From assembly GCA_040954595.2 (NCBI GenBank), contig CM082584.2, forward strand, positions 9,486,001 through 9,550,000: a stretch of 64,000 bases of DNA. The letters run 5' to 3'. Origin of the DNA: Balanoglossus misakiensis. Lineage: Eukaryota > Hemichordata. Within the stretch, counting starts at the first letter, position 1, and the number at the start of each line of letters is the position of its first letter. A program made the position numbers and the translations under genes. The notes below the pieces were generated by a model. It was not told the origin of the DNA. It worked only from the letters and a program-made list of their open reading frames with translations, and did not search any database. Of the stretch, positions 11,710-28,366 are shown piece by piece.

Positions 11710-12396
11710 TATCATCTTGTCAACGACGGTGGCGGCGACGGTGGTGGTGGTGGTGGTGGTGAATTTATGTTACAATAAGTGGATTTTTTTTTACTCTACA
11801 TATGATGTATTTTTCAAAATTATTACGATTTGCTTTAAACCCGGTCATCTTTCTTCACAGTGGAATCAGAAGATATCTCCTTTATTACCGGAACTCCATT
11901 GCCTGGTATAAACCCAGAAGCCCCGAAAGTACAAACTGAGGCACCAGTTGAACCAACAGAGGCACCAGTTGTACCGACAGAGGAACCGCGAGTACCAACT
12001 GAACCCCCCGCGATGAATATCAAGGCGCTGGCAACCAATCCTCGAGCACGTGGTACGGTATACTTAATGTTAACCATTTATTACTCAGGCTAAAACTTGA
12101 AGAGATTGAAACACATCGGAAAAATTGTGACCTTTCCGAGCCAAATGCTGTTGCAGAACCAATAATTTTTGTTCAAAAACGTTTACCCTGTGTTTATTTG
12201 ATTTTCAGGGTATACACACTGCGGGGGCCTAGCCGCTGGAATCTATCCCTACGAGCCAGACTGCAGCCAGTTTCTGGAATGCAGCGGCCACAGTGAGGTT
12301 GGTATCGTCGGACAGTGTCCACTGAATTTTCTCTTCAGCAGAACAACTCTCCTCTGTGGTGCGCCAAGTTCGGTTCCCGAGTGCCACCAGGAGTAG
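10092..12396 (+). CDS. Secreted five-blade propeller lectin with C-terminal CBM14 chitin-binding domain
   Basis: Four exons: 10092-10143, 10917-11540, 11861-12052 and 12209-12396. They give 1056 nt, 351 aa plus stop, with all junctions in phase 1. Exon 1 encodes a signal peptide (MAFCLVVICLLLLADG). Exon 2 encodes five tandem blades of about 40 residues, each built on a PDG/PNG turn followed by a hydrophobic LIG/LLG strand, with WEGPVPNSCCVTDVA-like segments. This resembles the five-blade tachylectin-2/tectonin type of sugar-binding propeller. Exon 3 is a Pro/Thr/Glu linker with TEAP-like repeats, likely O-glycosylated. Exon 4 encodes a six-cysteine peritrophin-A (CBM14) domain beginning YTHCGGLAAG. 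The exon 1 donor used is GTAAAA at 10144; the alternative GTACGT at 10140 would break the frame. The likely role is an extracellular carbohydrate- or chitin-binding factor in mucus or innate defence. That is inference, and I know no named orthologue. Confidence 0.82.
10144..10916 (+). other. Intron 1 of the lectin gene
   Basis: 773 bp, AT-rich, between the signal-peptide exon and the propeller exon. The short open frame at 10390-10668 has no family resemblance. Confidence 0.7.
11668..11715. repeat. (CAT)n microsatellite
   Basis: About 16 CAT units with one ATTAT interruption near the right end, in intron 2 of the lectin gene. Confidence 0.9.
11728..11760. repeat. (GGT)n microsatellite
   Basis: GGT/GGC units directly downstream of the CAT tract, in the same intron. 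Confidence 0.85.
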
Positions 12397-12575
12397 TGAT
12401 GGTTGTACGGGTCAATACATTTGCAAAACGAATGTTATAATTCTAATTATAACGTTGCAGTAAGCAGGAAACGAGGTTGTTTCTATGCTATCTCCCTATT
12501 CAGTGATACCGAATCGAAATCTGTGGTTAAAGATTTCCCCGGTAACGATCTCGGTTAACTTAACTATCCCCCTTC

Positions 12576-12581
12576 AATAAA
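12576..12581 (+). terminator. Lectin gene poly(A) signal AATAAA
   Basis: AATAAA 180 bp past the stop codon, with a GT-containing stretch downstream. Confidence 0.65.
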
Positions 12582-12982
12582 GGTGTAAGCTGGTACACTT
12601 CCTAGCGCGTATAGTCAGTTTTTGCGCCCTCAAAGAGAGTATGGGAAGGCAGGCAGACAGATACACATAGCATTTCAAAAAGGTTTCAACTTGAAGGCAA
12701 ACGTTCAGATGTTGAACGACACGAGAACCACAAACCTAAGTGGCACTTGAAGACACGAGCGAATTATCCGGCTTATAAAACGTGACCAACGTGCGCTGCT
12801 GTGTGTACAGATTTCCTATTGGTCTGAAGGCGACCACGCGCTATACTTTCGCCCGGTGCTTTCAACATTGGCATTCGTGTTTTACCACCAATGTCTCGCG
12901 AGAATAACCGGCTACGAGATTTTGGAAGTAGAATTGGAAATGGAATCATCTTCGGAGTTGAAATGACTTCACTCACAACGAA

Positions 12983-12988
12983 TTTATT
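12983..12988 (-). terminator. NIT-cyclase poly(A) signal AATAAA
   Basis: TTTATT on the plus strand, about 240 bp past the guanylate cyclase stop codon. Confidence 0.5.
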
Positions 12989-13224
12989 AATTGCAACACA
13001 GAACAGAGACAAATGTTTTAATTTCCCACCTGGAAATGATTTAACAGACCAGCAAACTTCTTTGTTCGATACGAACCATGTCACTACGACGTATGGAATA
13101 CGAGTTCTGTTACGTCCTGTGTGCTCTGTCGTTTCTTTGTGTAAAGAAAACTTAAAAACGCATTTTACTGATCGTCTCGTCGGGGTTGAACAAGACAACC
13201 GTTGACCTCTGTACAAGGAGCTGT

Positions 13225-18815
<5,591 letters not shown>

Positions 18816-19795
18816 GGTTTGCTATGTCCGACAGTTACAGGCAAGTCAGGTTTGTCGTCAATACGCGACCTGTTGTAAATTGACTATCAGTGCTGCACAC
18901 CTGGCCTGAGGCTGATAGCGCTCATGAACAGAATGAAGACAGCAAATATCAGCCGCCTACACTTCGCCTGAAACTGGCGCATGCGTCCAAATCAAGTGCT
19001 TTTCAAAAAGTTATTTTCATACTTTCTTGTTTCGTAATAATGGGTGCTGTAGAAATAAATGCACGACGGAGACATCACTGCTATACGTCTAGGCGCGGTC
19101 TATAGACAAAAAACCTGCATTTAAATTCACGTGCACTTTGAGTTCTCTCCACTTGTCTGATCGTATTTTCCCATGAAAAGCACTTTCAATATTTAAATTC
19201 ATGAAATACAGTTAACATAACATTTTTTTCAAACTCTTACTGCAGTGAGCTGTCGACCTTTTATCTAGAAAGCAATTATTATAATGTAATGTGACCCCCA
19301 TCACTTTTCTCCCCCCCCCCCCTGTTTTCCAGAAGAATCAATCGAACGTGACGCAAAAAAATCATCATTAGCAGTAATGGGCACAGTTTTGTGATGGCCT
19401 CTCCTCGAAAATATAACCATTAAAGACGCCCGGTGTCGTTCAAAGAAAGGGTCAAGCTCACGACATGACAAATGCCATTGTGAGTGTCAGTACGCATCCG
19501 GTATAGTGGCAACAAGTCCGGGTAATCTTTACTCTGTCAACAGCATAGCCACAATGTCCTTTATTTGTGCGTCGTTATCGGGATGGAAGGCTCGTGTTTC
19601 ATATATTTAAATACTGTGGAGTAAAAGAAGAAGAAGTCCCTCATGTTACAATTTAGTAATGAGCAATTTGGTAATTGAGCAAAAACAAGGCCTATGAGAT
19701 TTTGGTTTCCAAGGTTACCATTTTCAATGATTTGCATTTTACATCTAGTGAAATAATGAGCAGTACAATTTGTTGAGGCGGATGTAATATAGACC

Positions 19796-19892
<97 letters not shown>
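19796..19892. repeat. (GATA)n microsatellite, about 24 units
   Basis: Uninterrupted GATA/TAGA tetranucleotide run of about 97 bp. Antisense open frames here reading YLSI repeats are artefacts of the repeat. Confidence 0.95.
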
Positions 19893-19990
19893 TCGTTCGA
19901 GGGCGCTTGACAAAGTAAGGAAGGGGCGCCACATGCGGCGACTTCGAGAGAAAGATAGTTCGTTTTCTGAAAATGTGGAAAAAGTGTGTG

Positions 19991-19995
19991 ACAAT

Positions 19996-20050
<55 letters not shown>

Positions 20051-20119
20051 CAGAGAGAGAGAGGGGGGAGACAGAGAGAGAGAGTGAGAGAGAGGAGACA
20101 GAGAGAGACAGACAGAGGG
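19991..20119. repeat. Compound (GT)n(GA)n dinucleotide tract
   Basis: About 13 GT units pass directly into about 12 GA units, followed by about 75 bp of purine-rich GAGA/GACA sequence. Confidence 0.92.
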
Positions 20120-22205
20120 GAAGAGAGAACACACAAGAAAATTTGTCTGTTTTCTTGTTTTTATTTTCTAAGCCGCATACAGTTTCAGTTTTAATGGTGC
20201 AACTCTTTCGTTCGTCGCTCGCCCGTGCTTTGTTCAGACAGTAAGTTGACACTGATCAATGTGTTTGCAGAAAACACAAAGGCCCCGGGATCGTATTTTA
20301 ACTCCAAGTAGGGGCTACGTACTAGAAGGGGTGTATCACAGCGAATGCGGAGAGAACTGTTTGTATACACATCTGAATCTTTGCAGGACTCGAAACGAGG
20401 AGAGAAATCGCCTCGCACAGGGTGTTGGGCCACACAACTTGAACACTTAAAAGTGTGCATTATCGCTTGCGCTGAGAGCTGAAAGGGACGCCTTGACCTT
20501 ACACTTTGAACGGGCAGACTACACCAGACGTCAGAATGACGATACGGGGAGAGGGCTGGGACGCCAGTCTTTTCGAGGTAAAGTCACATGCCATGTAAAA
20601 TGGCTAATTATCTGACTGTTTAATAGTGGCGATTTCGAATTCGACAGGTCAACTTTTGCATCATCGGACGCTTGAGGGCGTCAGACTCGTTGCTGAAGAA
20701 GAGCGTGTCAGTTGTAATACTAAATAGAAATGGCCATGGTGCATGCCCGCAGCAACGTTGTTCCGCTGTTCATCTCGTTCTCAGGGACAGACGAACACAT
20801 TTTATGCATTAACCTCCCCGCCTTGTTTTTCGCGTCTCGGAATGCGTAAACTTTGGGCAACGGGGAAATGAAACCACTCTCGCGGAGAGGCGCGTGTTGT
20901 TTTCGCTGAAAACCGAGCCCCGGTTACAAAGGAGTGGACGAAACGGCCACATGCACTTGTGTGCACCACTCCTTTTCTTGTCGTGCCATTCAATAGCCTC
21001 GTTCACAAATGCACCACCGGAAAAAAAATCCGCGAGGGGAGCTCTCCAGCCAACACCACTCTCGGTGGATTTCGTGCCGAGGACAAATGCTACTGGTACC
21101 AGACACCGTGGAATTCGACAATTGTATCCCCCACCAGAAGTGGCCGCACTTCACAAACATGGTTTACTGCCAAATAGCATGAAAATACCCATTAAGGTGT
21201 AAGCCCCTATTATTGCTGTTCCCAGACGCTATGGTCGTCGCTATTTGCTATATTCTACTGCAGCATCAAATTGGTTGAATTTTGCGAAAGATATTGATCT
21301 CACAGTCATCTGAATATCCTATGAGATTTTCATATGGTCATGTGAATGTTCAATGCACACAGGCTGAGCTGAAGTCTTGTACATGTATCTAGAGATTGAT
21401 TGACATTTCAGTCTCCCATCACGACGATGACAACATATTGCATGTGTTGGGGGGCAAAGGACCCGTCGGATGATTGACATCTGTTTTGATCCAGTTTATC
21501 CCATTAGCGTTAACGAACCCACCTGCCTCTACGGCTGCGCGCCTTTCCTAATTGAACGCTACATACAGTAAATGCGTCCCAAGGAGAGGGAGCCTTCTGC
21601 TACCCGCCACCTCAGGGACGAGTCTCAGATGTGACGACAAACGGTCTCTCCTGAATTCAATTCGAGTCGCTCCGCGATATACAAACGCGCCGCTGTCACT
21701 GCCACCTTTCCGAGCGATTGCATTCTCAGAGGAGATAGTGTCAACAAATTGCTAGGTGTAATTTCGCGGCGAAAGAGGCACCTGACGTTCACATAACAAA
21801 CCAGTCAGTGACGCACACACAGGTGGAACAACCCCATAACATGCATTGGGCACGACTTGATTACATAAGACCTCGAGGTAGATCTGGACTCACTCACTTC
21901 ACTGAAGCGATAAACAGCTCCTTCCTCCCATGGAGAGGACCTCCTTTCTTCTGTGTTGTGCGACTTTGATGAGTTCAGGCAATTACGCGTGTAATTAAGT
22001 GGGATTCTGAATCCTCTAAAATAGTCACTTAGCCGGAATTTATGCCCACTTGGGTTTGACATAACATGTTTGTAGATTCTTTATCTCGCTCACGTTGATC
22101 AGAGTGGACGTGCCCACAGATTTTTTTGTTGCGTTTCTTATGCGTGGGTATACGTACGTTTATAAGCGGTCGGTGAATGAGTGAATAGTAGATGGACAGA
22201 TGGAT

Positions 22206-22253
22206 GAAATGAATGAATGAACGAACGAACGAACGAATGAATGAATGAATGAA
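22206..22253. repeat. (GAAT)n(GAAC)n microsatellite
   Basis: Tetranucleotide run GAAT-GAAC-GAAT of 12 units. Confidence 0.9.
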
Positions 22254-22550
22254 GTTTTATGCATGGAGGCACAAAGTTGAGTTCCCCGGGTGAACGGCAA
22301 TAATTCACAGTCTGACCGCCACAAGTGAGTGAAATTGTCCAGAACGTTCACGGCTCGTTAACAGAAAATATGCAATGTCCATTCACAAATAGTATTGCAC
22401 AATAATAAACATAACACATTTCTAGGTTTAAATAAATTTAGCATGAACAATACTGCACGCCCACAAAACTTGTAAATATGCCTTATGATTATTTCCTAAA
22501 CAATATACTTAGCAACAGCAGTGTGTGCTTGAGTCCCCCTCCTCTCTCTT

Positions 22551-22660
22551 CCCCACCCTCTCAAGCTCTCTCTCTCTCACTCCCACCCTCTTCAAGTTCT
22601 CAAGCTCTCTCTCTCTCTCACTCCCACCCTCTTCAAGTTCTCAAGCTCTCTCTCTCGAGC
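22551..22660. repeat. CT-rich minisatellite, 41-bp period
   Basis: A unit containing CACTCCCACCCTCTTCAAG and a (CT)n tail starts at 22578 and again at 22619. A degenerate partial copy precedes at 22551. Confidence 0.8.
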
Positions 22661-25605
22661 TCTCTCAGCTCCCTCCCTCCACTCTTGTTTGCGTTTCATA
22701 TTCCATATATCCCGTCGCAACTATTACGACTTCGACTTTTATGTCTGTTTGTCGCTGCCAAGCAACGGCATGTTTGACATCATCACCAGTTTGTGTGAGA
22801 CCAAGAGCGGCGTCCACTTTGTGTGTGGATGCCGCCTTCTTAATGTCCTGGTCCCATTTTCACTGCAGTCTTGTCTCAAGATTTAAATTGTTATCATTTG
22901 TAAAGTTTGTGTCGTAAAAGTGTGCGTTTTTAAACAGAGCATTTACAATACATACGTCAGGAGACGAACAAGGAACGGCAAGGAAAGAGTCGCGTGATCA
23001 CGCTGAGGAAATTCGTCTCACACAAACGAAACAAATTTTAATACGCGGAGAAACATTCCTCGTGTAACCACAAGACAGCGGCGAACGAAATTTAATATCA
23101 CCATAAGTAAAGATTAATGCAGCTTTTTATGATACTATCGCCAATCTACGTTATTGCTAATTAGACCGCCCGGGCCCGTGTAACTCGCACGCGCGATCAC
23201 TGTTCAATGCGCGGCTTGAATACATTTGTGTCTTCACACGTAATCGGATGCATTTGGGAAGGGTGCGTCCAACCTCGCCCAGAGTGCGCGTGCATACTCA
23301 TGATACTGTCGCCACTGACTTGGCCTTGTCAACGGAGCTAATAAAAGCCCGAGCGAAATCCTTCGAATCTGAAGGAGACGCGAAATTGCGTGTATCATCC
23401 GTTAAAATCTATACTTAGCATCCCGCAGTATAACTCAGATGTAGTCATCGCCTTCCCATCTCCATTCATCTAAATATTTATTCTCCGCTCCGCCATTTAT
23501 TTGCTTTGTAAAGGTTTTAGTCCCGTGCTTTTACATGGAAGGTCGCCGTTGTGTACGTTTCGCCTGGAATTTTTCCACCCGAATTCTTTTATTTTGTTTT
23601 CTGCTGATGCTGATGGCTTGATCAGCGCTCCGCCACACACGAAGACCGCAAAACGCTGTACATGTAATATTTGCTCCTTAATGAAGTTGATATCGCTATG
23701 TCCGCAATTTCTGCGTCCATATGGTGGCGCGAGAAGGCCACATCATACTTGCCTCCGTGAATATCGGTGATAAAGCATCACTCTGCACGAGGAGTTATGC
23801 ACATAAAAATATAAAATCCTTTTTATTTCTTGTCAGGGTAATTTAGAGCACACACGCCTCGTCTGCGTTTTAATTTCTTCACAAAAACAACTACGTATCT
23901 CTGACAAGTCAGTTTCTGAGTGTTCAAGTGCAGTATCTCGCTTTCTTAACAAAACGCGATGACGAACAGAAATATCTGATCTAAATGTGTCTCGACTAAA
24001 AGGGTCGACTTATAGCATAGGGAAACGGGTCTGTGCTTTCATTCTTGAGCACGACATCGAATAACGGGGGGATATTCTGTCAAATGCACGACAATCGCAA
24101 GTTAGGAATTTATCAGTTTTTGACACTTGAGGGTCGCATTAATCCAGCTTTTTAATGAAAACATTTTGACGGTGTGAAAGCAATCTGATAACAACGCCCT
24201 CAGTGGTCAAAAACAGCGATAGTATAAAAAAAACTTTCTCCTTTTATAATAGACATTTGAAAATGGCGTTGTTGCGGTTTGCGGTACACTTCTCTCTGCC
24301 ACCAACGCTTTAGTGTTTTCCTATAGTAGTATAAACGCGTTTATGTCAGCATGAAATTTAAACAAGATAAACAAGATATGAAATAATGTTTTAAGAGATA
24401 TAAGCACGACTGCCCGCCTTGCATCCGCCATTCATCATCCCGGTCACGTGACATGTAAAACTATAAGCTTCTTGTACATTAAAGGCAATACCATTATCCC
24501 AGTGGGTATTCCAATGGCACACCTGGACAGGTTACTCATAGACATTCGAAGAGTTTACATAGATTCGTTTATAAATGCAGTGAAAAGAATAGCTCTTTGG
24601 CAAAAGACATAATATTCCCTTTTTGAGTCACTGTGATACAGGCTTGTTAGTGTGTTCGTAACCTAGAATCTACCAAATTCAGGTTTGCAGAAAACCGAAG
24701 ACAAACGGCTAGGTTCTCGACTAGTGTGTTTAAGCCATGCCAGTTTGGGTGGCTAAGTGTGGGATGGCCAGATTCTAGCAAGAAATGCAACTCCTTTTAA
24801 TTCGGACCCTTCTTTATCCGTCAGAGACATGCATCAGACGTTTGTTTGGACTTCTCGTTCCCCGCGACACTGTCTGAACCAACCTCTTCCATTTGAGGCA
24901 GACTGCAGGATCAACATGACTTTTCTTTCAAGAAAACATGCCTACTTGATCTGGCTCGCGCGTAAAGTGCCCAGGGCCATATTTGCCTCTGCGCCAAAAG
25001 AGGCTCAGTCGCTTTTCATGCTGCGAGATGCCGCGGCGGCCGCGCGTACCCTGGCCCTTTCTGCAGCCGGCTCTCTGTACACTCCCAGCTCGCGCCTGGC
25101 TTAATCTGAAGCGACAGATTGCCACGGAGAAGGGTTATTGGAGAGTGGCGCTGACGCCAGGGCCATTTGCGTACCCACCATACACAAGAAGTTCCCTGGC
25201 ATCGGCATTAACATGCATATCGAGCTTGAAAAAAAGGATAGAATGTTTGTAAAAAGCCTATCTCGGGGGACTGAATGTACTCCAATGCGAGAACACTGAA
25301 TCTCCTGGGCACCTGGCAGGAAATCGAATTCCCCGCAGCTTAATTTTAAGCCCTGTCTCCATTTTAATGCCTACTTGAGTATATAAATTGTAAGCTTACA
25401 TTATTTTCTATGTCCTGTACTCCCCTGTTCGCGATTGTATATGCTCATAGAGCTATGTGTGGGAGTTACCTTAAGTGAATATATCGTATATAAGTTCTTA
25501 TATCAGACGCCCAGTAAGTGGTCTACAAGTTTAATTCCTATATTTAACTTATGAACCCCGAGTGGAGCGTAGGTCCACCCAATCGATAGATACAGGTCGA
25601 TCCAT

Positions 25606-25776
25606 CACTATACTGTACTGTACTGTACTGTACTGTACTGTACTGTACTGTACTGTACTGTACTGTACTGTACTGTACTGTACTGTACTGTACTGTACTA
25701 TACTATACTATACTGTACTATACTATACTATACTATACTATACTATACTATACTATACTATACTATACTATACTAT
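25606..25776. repeat. Pentanucleotide (TACTG)n switching to (TACTA)n
   Basis: About 170 bp of 5-bp units. The left half is TACTG and the right half TACTA, with one TACTG unit embedded in the TACTA block. It gives an artefactual open reading frame (YCTVL repeats). Confidence 0.95.
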
Positions 25777-26009
25777 GGTCATTTTCCGATGAAACCATAT
25801 TTTCGAAATATCACCGAGCTGGGAACATGTGAGAATTCTGCCCATCTGTTCAGCGCCAAACCAAAACATAGAAGTTGTTCAACACATGATCTAAACAGTT
25901 TACACGATCTGCAACTATGCCGTTGGAGTATTTTGAAAACCGATCCGTCCCTCCCGTATCGAATCTGAGCCGGGATATGTGCGGAAGTGGTGAAAAGGCT
26001 TGAGAAGCA

Positions 26010-26047
26010 CCCCCCCCCCCCCCCAAAAAAAAAAAAAAAAAAAAAAA
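26010..26047. repeat. C15-A23 homopolymer junction
   Basis: Fifteen C directly followed by about 23 A. Could be the tail of a retroposed sequence or simple slippage; no element body was recognised. Confidence 0.8.
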
Positions 26048-26194
26048 TCTTGGACAGCCGACATCCGGGTATCTTGCACTCACAGCTCTGAGACTCCGTC
26101 ATCGTCTCGCAGTGCTCACGTCCGCTCGGGGGAACACCAGATACATTTCTATTGTTTATAGAAAATTACCGTAATTATAAGCACATCATAGAGA

Positions 26195-26203
26195 GACCAC
26201 CCA
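26195..26203 (+). promoter_or_regulatory. Candidate GLI/Ci binding site upstream of Patched
   Basis: GACCACCCA is a perfect match to the GLI consensus. Patched is a conserved transcriptional target of GLI/Ci. The site lies about 19 kb upstream of the first recognised Patched exon; function is inferred. Confidence 0.35.
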
Positions 26204-28349
26204 CTTCGTCTGCCTTGAGATCGACAAAAAATTTAATTGACCGAGGCAGCGTGTGTATTTCCAACGGGTGAAATGTAAGCGGAGACGGACGTGATGTGAC
26301 GTGCAACGGGGCCGGCTGCGTTGCCATTCACGGCGCTGATTGTGTTTGTGCGATAGTGCTGGGGTTTTATTAAGAAAGAAAAAAAATAACACGCTGCTTG
26401 AGATATACGCACTAAAGTAGAAGAAAGTCTTGTGAAGGGGGGATAGAACGTGAAAAAAAAAACTCGTCGGCGACAGAAAGTTGTTAAATGTTGCTATAGC
26501 TGTGTACTGTAATTGAAGTCGATCACGGCATTAATGGAGCTTCAGAATCCGAGGTGTTGACATGTGAAAATATTAGCTCACATGCATATAGTACAACTGA
26601 TAGACACACATTTTTCTTTTAACACTGTGGGAAAGTTTTTGTTTCTGCCTTTCTGAATATATGCACGTAACACGTGCGTGCTCCTCACACGTAGTGGTCT
26701 CCCTTGAAGGTCTCTGACAGGCTAAGATAACAAATGTCTCCTCTCTGTCTCCCCCTCTCTTTCTCCATCTCTTCCCCCATCTATATCCCTCTCTGACTCT
26801 GCACCGCGCGAAAGTATTCCGTCAAAGCGGGCGGTTTGTCCGTCCGTCGCCCGTGCACCACTCGCTAAATGTTGCGGGTCTGGACTTAACGAAGGCTTTG
26901 TGCGACAGCCATTCATTGAGATAATCGATAATTCCCACGGTGGGATATCCTTTCTTCCCTGATCAATAGAATGTCACACCGGGTGTCTCACCTGTGTCCC
27001 CGTTCTCGCTGCTGTTCCATACACCCATTTCCTACCATTAGCGTCCACAAAAAGCTTCTAAGGATTGGCCATGACTTGTTGAATACCAACGTGTATATCT
27101 TTATGTTTTTTGTTTCCAAGATGTCAGAGCTACCTCACCCAACCAGTTAAAAGTGAGCGTGGGGACATTTTACTCACCAGTAGTTCTGGACATTCGTTTA
27201 AAACGGAATGTTTTATAGTCCAGTGTATTAGGAACCCTACATGTACCATTTAAAATATCACAACTGCAAAGATACGAAGGTGTGTCAGTAAAGGCAGCCG
27301 CCCGTATCTGATGCACTATTATTAAAGCAAACGTGATGGACGATGATACTGCCGCGTTTAGAAACACACTTCGTAACGGCGTCTTCCATTGTCATATATG
27401 TCCGTTGTTTGTTTGCGTCGTAAGATTGTTTGTTTTGCTAAGGTAATAGTCGAACGGTTCTCACTCGTCTTTTTTTTCATTCTACAAAGAAAAAGAAAAC
27501 TGATAGTTTATATACATATATGGCCTATACATGCATATAAAGGATAACAGGAAAGTCCAGTCTGGTCTGGTCTCCCACCACTACTAGACACAAGATATGA
27601 AGTCTTCACACTTAAGATAAGCTAATCTGAGCTTTAAGGAAAGTGATAGGCAAACTTAAGCTTCTGGGCAGACTGTTCTTATCCCTACATACATGTGCCT
27701 ATGGTATATAAATGCCTAGTTGTTTTATTTGTGCCGGGGCGTGTGTGTTCCATTCCGAAAGAGTTGGGATAAAACGGAGTAAACCCCAAGAAACAACTTA
27801 TAGGCTTCTCTGAAATGAAACGGTTTTAGTACAACCGTGTGAATTCCCTCCCTCTCCCATGGAGTTTACTTTAAACGCATGTTTTCTTCCGGATGAGAAT
27901 CGCGTACATTTGGAGAGCTTCCTCCATCTCAGAACGCATCTGAGGGGGGAAATCAAAACAGATATTAACGAGCTTTTTGAATTAAAATGACCTCTGATCT
28001 TTTAATCGTAACTGTAAGCTACCTTTTACTCCCGATTCTCCAACCTTTTTGATTCAGAATGCTTGTAAAGAGCGGCCCCTTGGTCGGTCAAATCTGTTTG
28101 CATAAACTGTGACAAAAGACTAATTCTTGTAAGTTGCTTCCTGTGTACACACTACCACAAACATTCCCTTTCTGCTGGTTATTAGTCGAAAAAACAATTT
28201 ATAACCAGCATATTGACCAAAGCGCCTGTTTTCTTCACTTTGTGCCCACAGGCAGGTATTTTTGAGCCACGGGGGTTAAGTCTGTGTCGGCAAGCAGCTG
28301 GGACACAAGCTTCTGGTTTTACACATTTGTACCACATTCATTTAGATTG

Positions 28350-28366
28350 GGGGGGGGGGGGGGGGT
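28350..28366. repeat. Poly-G tract
   Basis: A run of about 17 G. Similar runs of 9-18 C or G recur at 14274-14284, 19311-19322, 35093-35104, 36836-36848, 49921-49930, 51427-51453, 60184-60197 and 62966-62983. Confidence 0.8.

Larger units (their letters stand above)
11541..11860 (+). other. Intron 2 of the lectin gene with two trinucleotide tracts
   Basis: 320 bp containing a (CAT)n run at 11668-11715 and a GGT/GGC run at 11728-11760. Confidence 0.75.
12397..13224. other. Convergent 3' regions of the lectin (+) and NIT-cyclase (-) genes
   Basis: 828 bp without a supported exon. Open frames on both strands at 12773-13231 have no family resemblance. Poly(A) signals for both genes lie here. 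Confidence 0.65.

Noticed and set aside
19692-20252. Long open frames of Leu/Ser/His/Thr repeats
   Set aside because: They are translations of the GATA, GT and GA microsatellites. The same applies to the YLSI frames at 37194 and 40858-41313, the poly-His frame at 8525 and the YCTVL frame at 25562.
20536-20577. ATG plus 14 codons ending at a good GTAAAG donor, a possible first exon
   Set aside because: Ends in phase 0 as Patched would need, but the residues do not resemble a Patched N-terminus and chance matches are common.
24757-25104. 115-codon plus-strand open frame with an Ala-rich end
   Set aside because: No similarity to any family I know, and no splice partner.
26010-26047. Poly-C/poly-A junction as a retroposon tail
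   Set aside because: No element body or target-site duplication was recognised next to it.
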